Origin: Euonymus europaeus
Lineage: Eukaryota > Streptophyta > Magnoliopsida > Celastrales > Celastraceae
Assembly: GCA_963580455.1 (NCBI GenBank)
Contig: OY756968.1
Coordinates: 25,451,508 to 25,515,507 of the forward strand
Direction of reading: 5' to 3'
DNA length: 64,000 bases
In this document: positions 10,347 to 23,481 of the stretch, one piece after another
How positions within the stretch are numbered: position 1 is the first letter of the stretch
How the letters are laid out: every line of letters begins with the position of its first letter
Made by a program: the position numbers and the translations under genes
The notes under the pieces: generated by a model
Databases searched by the model: none
Seen by the model: the letters and a program-made list of their open reading frames with translations, nothing else
Told to the model about the DNA's origin: nothing

Positions 10347-11562
10347 GTTGGTCTCGTTTCACCTAGTTAGCCGCGAAATGTGGTTTCTTTACGTAAACAG
10401 TTTTATGAATATCCGTTGACTCCGAGTTCTGAATTTGGTGATTTTTAGCTTGATTTCACACAACTTTTCTAGCTCTACGATCCTGGCGTTTCGGATTTTG
10501 ATTTCAGAAATCGTGGCTAGTAGGTCTCGTTTCACCTGGTTAGCCGCGAAATGTGGTTTCTTTACGTAAACGGTTTTATGAATATCCGTTGACTCCGAGT
10601 TCTGAATTTGGTGATTTTTAGCTTGATTTCACACAACTTTTTGAGCTCTACAATCCTGACATTTCGGATTTTGATTTCATAACTCGTGGCTAGTAGGTCT
10701 CGTTTCACCTAGTTAGCCGCGAAATGTGGTTTCTTTACGTAAACGGTTTTATGAATATCCGTTGACTCCGAGTTCTGAATTCGGTGATTTTTAGCTTGAT
10801 TTCACACTACTTTTCGAGCTCTACGATCCTGGCATTTCGGATTTTGATTTCAGAACTCGTGGCTAGTTGGTCTCGTTTCACCTAGTTAGCCGCGAAATGT
10901 GGTTTCTTTACGTAAACGGTTTTATGAATATCCGTTCACTCCGAGTTCTGAATTCCTTGATTTTTAGCTTTATTTCACACTACTTTTCGAGCTCTACAAC
11001 CCTGACATTTCGGATTTTGATTTCAGAACTCGTGGGTAGTAGGTCTCGTTTCACCAAGTTATCCGCGAAATGTGGTTTCTTTACGTAAACGGTTTTATGA
11101 CTATCCATTGACTCCGAGTTCTGAATTCGGTGATTTTTATCTTGATTTCACACTACTTTTCGAGCTCTACGATTCCGGCGTTTCGGATTTTGATTTCAGA
11201 ACTCGTGGCTAGTTGGTCTCGTTTAACCTAGTTAGCCGCGAAATGTGGTTTCTTTACGTAAACAGTTTTATGAATATCCATTTACTCCGAGTTCTGAATT
11301 CGGTGATTTTTAGCTTGATTTCACACTACTTTTCGAGCTCTACAATCCGGGCATTTCGGATTTTGATTTCAGAACTCGTGGCTAGTAGGTCTCGTTTCAC
11401 CTAGTTAGCCGCGAAATGTGGTTTCTTTACGTAAACGGTTTTATGAATATCCGTTGACTCCGAGTTCTGAATTCGGTGATTTTTAGCTTGATTTCACACT
11501 AATTTTCGAGCTCTACGATCCTGGTGTTTCGGATTTTGATTTCATAACTCGTGGCTAGTAGG
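10337..11562 (+). repeat. 7-monomer block, copy 1 (~1.2 kb)
   Basis: The same chain of monomers recurs at 14661 and again at 15872. Diagnostic changes are GTTCACTCCGAG, TAGCTTTATTTC, CAACCCTGACATTT, ATGACTATCCATTG, TTTTTATCTTG, CGATTCCGGCG, GTTTAACCTAG and CAATCCGGGCATTT. The offset to copy 2 is 4324 bp. Confidence 0.88.
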
Positions 11563-13978
11563 TCTCGTTTCACCTAGTTAGCCGCGAAATGTGGTTTCTT
11601 TACGTAAACGGTTTTATGAATATCCGTTGACTCCGAGTTCTGAATTCCTTGATTTTTAGCTTGATTTCACACTACTTTTCGAGCTCTACAATCCTGGCAT
11701 TTCGGATTTCGATTTCAGAAATCGTGGCTAGTAGGTCTCGTTTCACCTGGTTAGCCGCGAAATTGGTTTCTTTACGTAAACGGTTTTATGAATATCCGTT
11801 GACTCCGAGTTCTGAATTCGGTGATTTTTAGCTTGATTTCACACTAATTTTCGAGCTCTACGATCCTGGTGTTTCGGATTTTGATTTCATAACTCGTGGC
11901 AAGTAGGTCTCGTTTCACCTAGTTAGCCGCGAAATGTGGTTTCTTTACGTAAACGGTTTTATGAATATCCGTTGACTCGGAGTTCTGAATTCGGTGATTT
12001 TTAGCTTGATTTCACACTACTTTTCGAGCTCTACAATTCTGGGATTTCGGATTTTGATTTCAGAACTCGTGGCTAGTAGGTCTCGTTTCACCTAGTTAGC
12101 CGCGAAATGTGGTTTCTTTACGTAAACGGTTTTATGAATATCCGTTGACTCCGAGTTCTGAATTCGGTGATTTTTAGCTTGATTTCACACTACTTTTCGA
12201 GCTCTACAATCCTGGCGTTTCGGATTTTGATTTCAGAACTCGTGGCTAGTTGGTCTCGTTTCACCTAGTTAGCCGCGAAATGTGGTTTCTTTACGTAAAC
12301 AGTTTTATGAATATCCGTTGACCCCGAGTTCTGAATTTGGTGATTTTTAGCTTGATTTCACACAACTTTTCTAGCTCTACAATCCTGGCGTTTCGGATTT
12401 TGATTTCAGAAATCGTGGCTAGTAGGTCTCGTTTCACCTGGTTAGCCGCGAAATGTGGTTTCTTTACGTAAACGGTTTTATGAATATCCGTTGACTCCGA
12501 GTTCTGAATTTGGTGATTTTTAGCTTGATTTCACACAACTTTTCGAGCTCTACAATCCTGGTGTTTCGGATTTTTATTTCATAACTCGTGGCTAGTAGGT
12601 CTCGTTTCACCTAGTTAGCCGCGAAATGTGGTTTCTTTACGTAAACGGTTTTATGAATATCCGTTGACTCCGAGTTCTGAATTCCTTGATTTTTAGCTTG
12701 ATTTCACACTACTTTTCGAGCTCTACAATCCTGACATTTCGGATTTTGATTTCAGAACTCGTGGGTAGTAGGTCTCGTTTCACCAAGTTATCCGCGAAAT
12801 GTGGTTTCTTTACGTAAACGGTTTTATGAATATCCGTTGACTCCGATTTCTGAATTCGGTGATTTTTAGCTTGATTTCACACTACTTTTCAAGCTCTACG
12901 ATCCTGGCGTTTCGGATTTTGATTTCAGAACTCGTGGCTAGTTGGTCTCGTTTCATCTAGTTAGCCGCGAAATGTGGTTTCTTTACGTAAACAGTCTTAT
13001 GAATATCCGTTTACTCCGAGTTCTGAATTCGGTGATTTTTAGCTTGATTTCACACTACTTTTTGAGCTCTACAATCCTGGCATTTCGGATTTTGATTTCA
13101 GAACTCGTGGCTAGTAGGTCTCGTTTCACCTAGTTAGCCGCGAAATGTGGTTTCTTTACGTAAACGGTTTTATGAATATCCATTGACTCCGAGTTCTGAA
13201 TTCGGTGATTTTTAGCTTGATTTCACACTACTTTTCGAGCTCTACGATCCTGGCGTTTCGGATTTTGATTTCAGAACTCGTGGCTAGTTGGTCTCGTTTC
13301 ACCTAGTTAGCCGCGAAATGTGGTTTCTTTACGTAAACAGTCTTATGAATATCCGTTTACTCCGAGTTCTGAATTCGGTGATTTTTAGCTTGATTTCACA
13401 CTACTTTTCGAGCTCTACAATTCTGGCATTTCGGATTTTGATTTCAGAACTCGTGGCTAGTAGGTCTCGTTTCACCTAGTTAGCCGCGAAATGTGGTTTC
13501 TTTACGTAAACGGTTTTATGAATATCCGTTGACTCCGAGTTCTGAATTCGGTGATTTTTAGCTTGATTTCACACTAATTTTCGAGCTCTACAATCCTGGC
13601 GTTTCGGATTTTGATTTCAGAACTCGTGGCTAGTTGGTCTCGTTTCACCTAGTTAGCCGCGAAATGTGGTTTCTTTACGTAAACAGTTTTATGAATATCC
13701 GTTGACTCCGAGTTCTGAATTTGGTGATTTTTAGCTTGATTTCACACAACTTTTCTAGCTCTACAATCCTGGCGTTTCGGATTTTGATTTCAGAAATCGT
13801 GGCTAGTAGGTCTCGTTTCACCTGGTTAACCGCGAAATGTGGTTTCTTTACGTAAACGGTTTTATGAATATCCGTTGACTCCGAGTTCTGAATTTGGTGA
13901 TTTTTAGCTTGATTTCACACAACTTTTCGAGCTCTACAATCCTGGTGTTTCGGATTTTGATTTCATAACTCGTGGCTA
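11374..13978 (+). repeat. 15-monomer block, copy 2 (~2605 bp)
   Basis: Near-identical partner of 7742-10346. Because the copies are separated by the 7-monomer block, they are not a simple tandem pair; duplication of a larger 21-monomer segment (3632 bp) followed by loss or replacement would explain the order. Confidence 0.9.
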
Positions 13979-14660
13979 GTAGGTCTCGTTTCACCTAGTT
14001 AGCCGCGAAATGTGGTTTCTTTACGTAAACGGTTTTATGAATATCCGTTGACTCCGAGTTCTGAATTCCTTGATTTTTAGCTTGATTTCACACTACTTTT
14101 CAAGCTCTACAATCCTGACATTTCGGATTTTGATTTCAGAACTCGTGGGTAGTAGGTCTCGTTTCACCAAGTTATCCGCGAAATGTGGTTTCTTTACGTA
14201 AACGGTTTTATGAATATCCGTTGACTCCGAGTTCTGAATTCGGTGATTTTTAGCTTGATTTCACACTACTTTTCAAGCTCTACGATCCTGGAGTTTCGGA
14301 TTTTGATTTCAGAACTCGTGGCTAGTTGGTCTCGTTTCACCTAGTTAGCCGCGAAATATGGTTTCTTTACGTAAACAGTCTTATGAATATCCGTTTACTC
14401 CGAGTTCTAAATTCGGTGATTTTTAGCTTGATTTCACACTACTTTTCGAGCTCTACAATCCTGGCATTTCGGATTTTGATTTCAGAACTCGTGCCTAGTA
14501 GGTCTCGTTTCACCTAGTTAGCCGCGAATTTTGGTTTCTTTACGTAAACGGTTTTATGAATATCCGTTGACTCCGAGTTCTGAATTCGGTGATTTTTAGC
14601 TTGATTTCACACTACTTTTCGAGCTCTACAATCCTGGTGTTTCGGATTTTGATTTCAGAA
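13979..14660 (+). repeat. Four monomers between two duplicated blocks
   Basis: The run contains monomers with GAATTCCTTG, ACCAAGTTATCCGCG, GCGAAATATGG with AACAGTCTTATG, and GCGAATTTTGG. The part from 14107 belongs to a segment also found at 25175-25998. Confidence 0.8.
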
Positions 14661-14930
14661 CTCGTGGCTAGTTGGTCTCGTTTCACCTAGTTAGCCGCGA
14701 AATGTGGTTTCTTTACGTAAACAGTTTTATGAATATCCGTTGACTCCGAGTTCTGAATTTGGTGATTTTTAGCTTGATTTCACACAACTTTTCTAGCTCT
14801 ACGATCCTGGCGTTTCGGATTTTGATTTCAGAAATCGTGGCTAGTAGGTCTCGTTTCACCTGGTTAGCCGCGAAATGTGGTTTCTTTACGTAAACGGTTT
14901 TATGAATATCCGTTGACTCCGAGTTCTGAA
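14107..14930 (+). repeat. Dispersed block, copy 1 (partner at 25175)
   Basis: Shares the unusual pair GAAATATGG and GCGAATTTTGG, plus GTGCCTAGTAGG, with 25175-25998 at an offset of 11068 bp. This is one of the longest-range duplications in the window. It overlaps the beginning of the second 7-monomer block. Confidence 0.8.
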
Positions 14931-15871
14931 TTTGGTGATTTTTAGCTTGATTTCACACAACTTTTTGAGCTCTACAATCCTGACATTTCGGATTTTGATT
15001 TCATAACTCGTGGCTAGTAGGTCTCGTTTCACCTAGTTAGCCGCGAAATGTGGTTTCTTTACGTAAACGGTTTTATGAATATCCGTTGACTCCGAGTTCT
15101 GAATTCGGTGATTTTTAGCTTGATTTCACACTACTTTTCGAGCTCTACGATCCTGGCATTTCGGATTTTGATTTCAGAACTCGTGGCTAGTTGGTCTCGT
15201 TTCACCTAGTTAGCCGCGAAATGTGGTTTCTTTACGTAAACGGTTTTATGAATATCCGTTCACTCCGAGTTCTGAATTCCTTGATTTTTAGCTTTATTTC
15301 ACACTACTTTTCGAGCTCTACAACCCTGACATTTCGGATTTTGATTTCAGAACTCGTGGGTAGTAGGTCTCGTTTCACCAAGTTATCCGCGAAATGTGGT
15401 TTCTTTACGTAAACGGTTTTATGACTATCCATTGACTCCGAGTTCTGAATTCGGTGATTTTTATCTTGATTTCACACTACTTTTCGAGCTCTACGATTCC
15501 GGCGTTTCGGATTTTGATTTCAGAACTCGTGGCTAGTTGGTCTCGTTTAACCTAGTTAGCCGCGAAATGTGGTTTCTTTACGTAAACAGTTTTATGAATA
15601 TCCATTTACTCCGAGTTCTGAATTCGGTGATTTTTAGCTTGATTTCACACTACTTTTCGAGCTCTACAATCCGGGCATTTCGGATTTTGATTTCAGAACT
15701 CGTGGCTAGTAGGTCTCGTTTCACCTAGTTAGCCGCGAAATGTGGTTTCTTTACGTAAACGGTTTTATGAATATCCGTTGACTCCGAGTTCTGAATTCGG
15801 TGATTTTTAGCTTGATTTCACACTAATTTTTGAGCTCTACGATCCTGGTGTTTCGGATTTTGATTTCATAA
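14661..15871 (+). repeat. 7-monomer block, copy 2 (1211 bp)
   Basis: Repeats 10337-11547 with very few changes and is followed directly by a third copy at an offset of 1211 bp (exactly 7 x 173). Where copy 1 ends in CTAATTTTCGAG this one has CTAATTTTTGAG. Confidence 0.88.
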
Positions 15872-17082
15872 CTCGTGGCTAGTTGGTCTCGTTTCACCTA
15901 GTTAGCCGCGAAATGTGGTTTCTTTACGTAAACAGTTTTATGAATATTCGTTGACTCCGAGTTCTGAATTTGGTGATTTTTAGCTTGATTTCACACAACT
16001 TTTCTAGCTCTACGATCCTGGCGTTTCGGATTTTGATTTCAGAAATCGTGGCTAGTAGGTCTCGTTTCACCTGGTTAGCCGCGAAATGTGGTTTCTTTAC
16101 GTAAACGGTTTTATGAATATCCGTTGACTCCGAGTTCTGAATTTGGTGATTTTTAGCTTGATTTCACACAACTTTTCGAGCTCTACAATCCTGACATTTC
16201 GGATTTTGATTTCATAACTCGTGGCTAGTAGGTCTCGTTTCACCTAGTTAGCCGCGAAATGTGGTTTCTTTACGTAAACGGTTTTATGAATATCCGTTGA
16301 CTCCGAGTTCTGAATTCGGTGATTTTTAGCTTGATTTCACACTACTTTTCGAGCTCTACGATCCTGGCATTTCGGATTTTGATTTCAGAACTCGTGGCTA
16401 GTTGGTCTCGTTTCACCTAGTTAGCCGCGAAATGTGGTTTCTTTACGTAAACGGTTTTATGAATATCCGTTCACTCCGAGTTCTGAATTCCTTGATTTTT
16501 AGCTTTATTTCACACTACTTTTCGAGCTCTACAACCCTGACATTTCGGATTTTGATTTCAGAACTCGTGGGTAGTAGGTCTCGTTTCACCAAGTTATCCG
16601 CGAAATGTGGTTTCTTTACGTAAACGGTTTTATGACTATCCATTGACTCCGAGTTCTGAATTCGGTGATTTTTATCTTGATTTCACACTACTTTTCGAGC
16701 TCTACGATTCCGGCGTTTCGGATTTTGATTTCAGAACTCGTGGCTAGTAGGTCTCGTTTCACCTAGTTAGCCGCGAAATGTGGTTTCTTTACGTAAACAG
16801 TTTTATGAATATCCATTTACTCCGAGTTCTGAATTCGGTGATTTTTAGCTTGATTTCACACTACTTTTCGAGCTCTACAATCCGGGCATTTCGGATTTTG
16901 ATTTCAGAACTCGTGGCTAGTAGGTCTCGTTTCACCTAGTTAGCCGCGAAATGTGGTTTCTTTACGTAAACGGTTTTATGAATATCCGTTGACTCCGAGT
17001 TCTGAATTCGGTGATTTTTAGCTTGATTTCACACTAATTTTTGAGCTCTACGATCCTGGTGTTTCGGATTTTGATTTCATAA
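15872..17082 (+). repeat. 7-monomer block, copy 3 (1211 bp)
   Basis: Tandem neighbour of copy 2. Private changes are ATGAATATTCG and the sixth monomer, which has AGTAGG and TTTCACC where the other copies have AGTTGG and TTTAACC. Its last monomers also begin the next HOR family. Confidence 0.87.
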
Positions 17083-17084
17083 CT

Positions 17085-18640
17085 CGTGGCTAGTAGGTCT
17101 CGTTTCACCTAGTTAGCCGCGAAATGTGGTTTCTTTACGTAAACGGTTTTATGAATATCCGTTGACTCCGAGTTCTGAATTCCTTGATTTTTAGCTTGAT
17201 TTCACACTACTTTCGAGCTCTACAATCCTGACATTTCGGATTTTGATTTCAGAACTCGTGGGTAGTAGGTCTCGTTTCACCAAGTTATCCGCGAAATGTG
17301 GTTTCTTTACGTAAACGGTTTTATGACTATCCATTGACTCCGAGTTCTGAATTCGGTGATTTTTAGCTTGATTTCACACTACTTTTCGAGCTCTACGATC
17401 CTGGCATTTCGGATTTTGATTTCAGAACTCGTGGCTAGTTGGTCTCATTTCACCTAGTTAGCCGCGAAATGTGGTTTCTTTACGTAAACAGTCTTATGAA
17501 TATCCGTTTACTCCGAGTTCTGAATTCGGTGATTTTTAGCTTGATTTCACACTACTTTTCGAGCTCTACAATCCTGGCATTTCGGATTTTGATTTCAGAA
17601 CTCGTGGCTATTAGGTCTCGTTTCACCTAGTTAGCCGCGAAATGTGGTTTCTTTACGTAAACGGTCTTATGAATATTCATTGACTCCGAGTTCTGAATTC
17701 GGTGATTTTTAGCTTGATTTCACACTACTTTTCGAGCTCTACAATCCTGGCATTTCGGATTTTGATTTCAGAACTCGTGCCTAGTAGGTCTCGTTTCACC
17801 TAGTTAGCCGCGAAATGTGGTTTCTTTACGTAAACGGTTTTATGAATATCCATTGACTCCGAGTTCTGAATTCGGTGATTTTTAGCTTGATTTCACACTA
17901 CTTTTCGAGCTCTACGATCCTGGCGTTTCGGATTTTGATTTCAGAACTCGTGGCTAGTTGGTCTCGTTTCACCTAGTTAGCCGCGAAATGTGGTTTCTTT
18001 ACGTAAACAGTCTTATGAATATCCGTTTACTCCGAGTTCTGAATTCGGTGATTTTTAGCTTGATTTCACACTACTTTTCGAGCTCTACAATTCTGGCATT
18101 TTGGATTTTGATTTCAGAACTCGTGGCTAGTAGGTCTCGTTTCACCTAGTTAGCCGCGAAATGTGGTTTCTTTACGTAAACGGTTTTATGAATATCCGTT
18201 GACTCCGAGTTCTGAATTCGGTGATTTTTAGCTTGATTTCACACTACTTTTCGAGCTCTACAATCCTGGCGTTTCGGATTTTGATTTCAGAACTCGTGGG
18301 TAGTTGGTCTCGTTTCACCTAGTTAGCCGCGAAATGTGGTTTCTTTACGTAAACAGTTTTATGAATATCCGTTGACTCCGTGTTCTGAATTTGGTGATTT
18401 TTAGCTTGATTTCACACAACTTTTCTAGCTCTACAATCCTGGAGTTTCGGATTTTGATTTCAGAAATCGTGGCTAGTAGGTCTCGTTTCACCTAGTTAGC
18501 CGCGAAATGTGGTTTCTTTACGTAAACGGTTTTATGAATATCCGTTGACTCCGAGTTCTGAATTCGGTGATTTTTAGCTTGATTTCACAATAATTTTTGA
18601 GCTCTACGATCCTGGTGTTTCGGATTTTGATTTCATAACT
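17085..18640 (+). repeat. Variable 8-11-mer HOR, unit 1 (9 monomers, 1556 bp)
   Basis: The unit starts with a GAATTCCTTG monomer that has lost one T (ACTACTTTCGAG, 17206). Then follow GGGTAGTAGG with ACCAAGTTATCCGCG; AGTTGG with AACAGTCTTATG and CCGTTTACTCC; GGCTATTAGG with ATTCATTGACTCC; GTGCCTAGTAGG. The one-base deletion is inherited by the unit starts at 18641, 20543 and 21926 and tags the lineage. Confidence 0.87.
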
Positions 18641-20542
18641 CGTGGCTAGTAGGTCTCGTTTCACCTAGTTAGCCGCGAAATGTGGTTTCTTTACGTAAAC
18701 GGTTTTATGAATATCCGTTGACTCCGAGTTCTGAATTCCTTGATTTTTAGCTTGATTTCACACTACTTTCGAGCTCTACAATCCTGACATTTCGGATTTT
18801 GATTTCAGAACTCGTGGGTAGTAGGTCTCGTTTCACCAAGTTATCCGCGAAATGTGGTTTCTTTACGTAAACGGTTTTATGACTATCCATTGACTCCGAG
18901 TTCTGAATTCGGTGATTTTTAGCTTGATTTCACCCTACTTTTCGAGCTCTACGATCCTGGCATTTCGGATTTTGATTTCAGAACTCGTGACTAGTTGGTC
19001 TCGTTTCACCTAGTTAGCCGCGAAATGTGGTTTCTTTACGTAAACAGTCTTATGAATATCCGTTTACTCCGAGTTCTGAATTCGGTGATTTTTAGCTTGA
19101 TTTCACACTACTTTTCGAGCTCTACAATCCTGGCATTTCGGATTTTGATTTCAGAACTCGTGGCTATTAGGTCTCGTTTCACCTAGTTAGCCGCGAAATG
19201 TGGTTTCTTTACGTAAACGGTCTTATGAATATTCATTGACTCCGAGTTCTGAATTCGGTGATTTTTAGCTTGATTTCACACTACTTTTCGAGCTCTACAA
19301 TCCTGGCATTTCGGATTTTGATTTCAGAACTCGTGCCTAGTAGGTCTCGTTTCACCTAGTTAGCCGCGAAATGTGGTTTCTTTACGTAAACGGTTTTATG
19401 AATATCCATTGACTCCGAGTTCTGAATTCGGTGATTTTTAGCTTGATTTCACACTACTTTTCGAGCTCTACGATCCTGGCGTTTCGGATTTTGATTTCAG
19501 AACTCGTGGCTAGTTGGTCTCGTTTCACCTAGTTAGCCGCGAAATGTGGTTTCTTTACGTAAACAGTCTTATGAATATCCGTTTACTCCGAGTTCTGAAT
19601 TCGGTGATTTTTAGCTTGATTTCACACTACTTTTCGAGCTCTACAATTCTGGCATTTCGGATTTTGATTTCAGAACTCGTGGCTAGTAGGTCTCGTTTCA
19701 CCTAGTTAGCCGCGAAATGTGGTTTCTTTACGTAAACGGTTTTATGAATATCCGTTGACTCCGAGTTCTGAATTCGGTGATTTTTAGCTTGATTTCACAC
19801 TACTTTTCGAGCTCTACGATCCTGGCATTTCGGATTTTGATTTCAGAACTCGTGGATAGTTGGTCTCGTTTCACCTAGTTAGCCGCGAAATGTGGTTTCT
19901 TTACGTAAACGGTTTTATGAATATCCGTTCACTCCGAGTTCTGAATTCCTTGATTTTTAGCTTTATTTCACACTACTTTTCGAGCTCTACAACCCTGACA
20001 TTTCGGATTTTGATTTCAGAACTCGTGGGTAGTAGGTCTCGTTTCACCAAGTTATCCGCGAAATGTGGTTTCTTTACGTAAACGGTTTTATGACTATCCA
20101 TTGACTCCGAGTTCTGAATTCGGTGATTTTTATCTTGATTTCACACTACTTTTCGAGCTCTACGATTCCGGCGTTTCGGATTTTGATTTCAGAACTCGTG
20201 GCTAGTTGGTCTCGTTTAACCTAGTTAGCCGCGAAATGTGGTTTCTTTACGTAAACAGTTTTATGAATATCCATTTACTCCGAGTTCTGAATTCGGTGAT
20301 TTTTAGCTTGATTTCACACTACTTTTCGAGCTCTACAATCCGGGCATTTCGGATTTTGATTTCAGAACTCGTGGCTAGTAGGTCTCGTTTCACCTAGTTA
20401 GCCGCGAAATGTGGTTTCTTTACGTAAACGGTTTTATGAATATCCGTTGACTCCGAGTTCTGAATTCGGTGATTTTTAGCTTGATTTCACACTAATTTTT
20501 GAGCTCTACGATCCTGGTGTTTCGGATTTTGATTTCATAACT
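18641..20542 (+). repeat. Variable 8-11-mer HOR, unit 2 (11 monomers, 1902 bp)
   Basis: Follows unit 1 type by type to about 19817, then continues with monomers of the 7-monomer block (GTTCACTCCGAG, CAACCCTGACATTT, CGATTCCGGCG, GTTTAACC) as at 15191-15728 before a new unit begins. The unit is therefore a hybrid of two HOR types, as expected from unequal crossing over or conversion. Confidence 0.85.
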
Positions 20543-21925
20543 CGTGGCTAGTAGGTCTCGTTTCACCTAGTTAGCCGCGAAATGTGGTTTCTTTACGTAA
20601 ACGGTTTTATGAATATCCGTTGACTCCGAGTTCTGAATTCCTTGATTTTTAGCTTGATTTCACACTACTTTCGAGCTCTACAATCCTGACATTTCGGATT
20701 TTGATTTCAGAACTCGTGGGTAGTAGGTCTCGTTTCACCAAGTTATCCGCGAAATGTGGTTTCTTTACGTAAACGGTTTTATGACTATCCATTGACTCCG
20801 AGTTCTGAATTCGGTGATTTTTAGCTTGATTTCACACTACTTTTCGAGCTCTACGATCCTGGCATTTCGGATTTTGATTTCAGAACTCGTGGCTAGTTGG
20901 TCTCATTTCACCTAGTTAGCCGCGAAATGTGGTTTCTTTACGTAAACAGTCTTATGAATATCCGTTTACTCCGAGTTCTGAATTCGGTGATTTTTAGCTT
21001 GATTTCACACTACTTTTCGAGCTCTACAATCCTGGCATTTCGGATTTTGATTTCAGAACTCGTGGCTATTAGGTCTCGTTTCACCTAGTTAGCCGCGAAA
21101 TGTGGTTTCTTTACGTAAACGGTCTTATGAATATTCATTGACTCCGAGTTCTGAATTCGGTGATTTTTAGCTTGATTTCACACTACTTTTCGAGCTCTAC
21201 AATCCTGGCATTTCGGATTTTGATTTCAGAACTCGTGCCTAGTAGGTCTCGTTTCACCTAGTTAGCCGCGAAATGTGGTTTCTTTACGTAAACGGTTTTA
21301 TGAATATCCATTGACTCCGAGTTCTGAATTCGGTGATTTTTAGCTTGATTTCACACTACTTTTCGAGCTCTACGATCCTGGCGTTTCGGATTTTGATTTC
21401 AGAACTCGTGGCTAGTTGGTCTCGTTTCACCTAGTTAGCCGCGAAATGTGGTTTCTTTACGTAAACCGTCTTATGAATATCCGTTTACTCCGAGTTCTGA
21501 ATTCGGTGATTTTTAGCTTGATTTCACACTACTTTTCGAGCTCTACAATCCTGGCGTTTCGGATTTTGATTTCAGAACTCGTGGGTAGTTGGTCTCGTTT
21601 CACCTAGTTAGCCGCGAAATGTGGTTTCTTTACGTAAACAGTTTTATGAATATCCGTTGACTCCGAGTTCTGAATTTGGTGATTTTTAGCTTGATTTCAC
21701 ACAACTTTTCTAGCTCTACAATCCTGGAGTTTCGGATTTTGATTTCAGAAATCGTGGCTAGTAGGTCTCGTTTCACCTAGTTAGCCGCGAAATGTGTTTT
21801 CTTTACGTAAACGGTTTTATGAATATCCGTTGACTCCGAGTTCTGAATTGGGTGATTTTTAGCTTGATTTCATACTAATTTTTGAGCTCTACGATCCTGG
21901 TGTTTCGGATTTTGATTTCATAACT
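20543..21925 (+). repeat. Variable 8-11-mer HOR, unit 3 (8 monomers, 1383 bp)
   Basis: Same order as unit 1 but one monomer shorter: the AACAGTCTTATG-type monomer at 21416 passes straight into GGGTAGTTGG, which in unit 1 lies one monomer later. Private changes include AACCGTCTTATG at about 21466 and GTGTTTTCTTTACG at about 21795. Confidence 0.84.
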
Positions 21926-23481
21926 CGTGGCTAGTAGGTCTCGTTTCACCTAGTTAGCCGCTAAATGTGGTTTCTTTACGTAAACGGTTTTATGAATATC
22001 CGTTGACTCCGAGTTCTGAATTCCTTGATTTTTAGCTTGATTTCACACTACTTTCGAGCTCTACAATCCTGACATTTCGGATTTTGATTTCAGAACTCGT
22101 GGGTAGTAGGTCTCGTTTCACCAAGTTATCCGCGAAATGTGGTTTCTTTACGTAAACGGTTTTATGACTATCCATTGACTCCGAGTTCTGAATTCGGTGA
22201 TTTTTAGCTTGATTTCACCCTACTTTTCGAGCTCTACGATCCTGGCATTTCGGATTTTGATTTCAGAACTCGTGGCTATTTGGTCTCGTTTCACCTAGTT
22301 AGCCGCGAAATGTGGTTTCTTTACGTAAACAGTCTTATGAATATCCGTTTACTCCGAGTTCTGAATTCGGTGATTTTTAGCTTGATTTCACACTACTTTT
22401 CGAGCTCTACAATCCTGGCATTTCGGATTTTGATTTCAGAACTCGTGGCTATTAGGTCTCGTTTCACCTAGTTAGCCGCGAAATGTGGTTTCTTTACGTA
22501 AACGGTCTTATGAATATTCATTGACTCCGAGTTCTGAATTCGGTGATTTTTAGCTTGATTTCACACTACTTTTCGAGCTCTACAATCCTGGCATTTCGGA
22601 TTTTGATTTCAGAACTCGTGCCTAGTAGGTCTCGTTTCACCTAGTTAGCCGCGAAATGTGGTTTCTTTACGTAAACGGTTTTATGAATATCCATTGACTC
22701 CGAGTTCTGAATTCGGTGATTTTTAGCTTGATTTCACACTACTTTTCGAGCTCTACGATCCTGGCGTTTCGGATTTTGATTTCAGAACTCGTGGCTATTT
22801 GGTCTCGTTTCACCTAGTTAGCCGCGAAATGTGGTTTCTTTACGTAAACAGTCTTATGAATATCCGTTTACTCCGAGTTCTGAATTCGGTGATTTTTAGC
22901 TTGATTTCACACTACTTTTCGAGCTCTACAATTCTGGCATTTCGGATTTTGATTTCAGAACTCGTGGCTAGTAGGTCTCGTTTCACCTAGTTAGCCGCGA
23001 AATGTGGTTTCTTTACGTAAACGGTTTTATGAATATCCGTTGACTCCGAGTTCTGAATTCGGTGATTTTTAGCTTGATTTCACACTACTTTTCGAGCTCT
23101 ACAATCCTGGCGTTTCGGATTTTGATTTCAGAACTCGTGGCTAGTTGGTCTCGTTTCACCTAGTTAGCCGCGAAATGTGGTTTCTTTACGTAAACAGTTT
23201 TATGAATATCCGTTGACTCCGAGTTCTGAATTTGGTGATTTTTAGCTTGATTTCACACAACTTTTCTAGCTCTACAATCCTGGCGTTTCGGATTTTGATT
23301 TCAGAAATCGTGGCTAGTAGGTCTCGTTTCACCTGGTTAACCGCGAAATGTGGTTTCTTTACGTAAACGGTTTTATGAATATCCGTTGACTCCGAGTTCT
23401 GAATTTGGTGATTTTTAGCTTGATTTCACACAACTTTTCGAGCTCTACAATCCTGGTGTTTCGGATTTTGATTTCATAACT
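21926..23481 (+). repeat. Variable 8-11-mer HOR, unit 4 (9 monomers, 1556 bp)
   Basis: Carries the ACTACTTTCGAG deletion at 22047 and GGCTATTTGG at 22276 and 22795. The second part (from about 22270) matches unit 5 at 1557 bp. It also contains GGTTAACCGCG, shared with the 15-monomer block at 7742. Confidence 0.84.
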
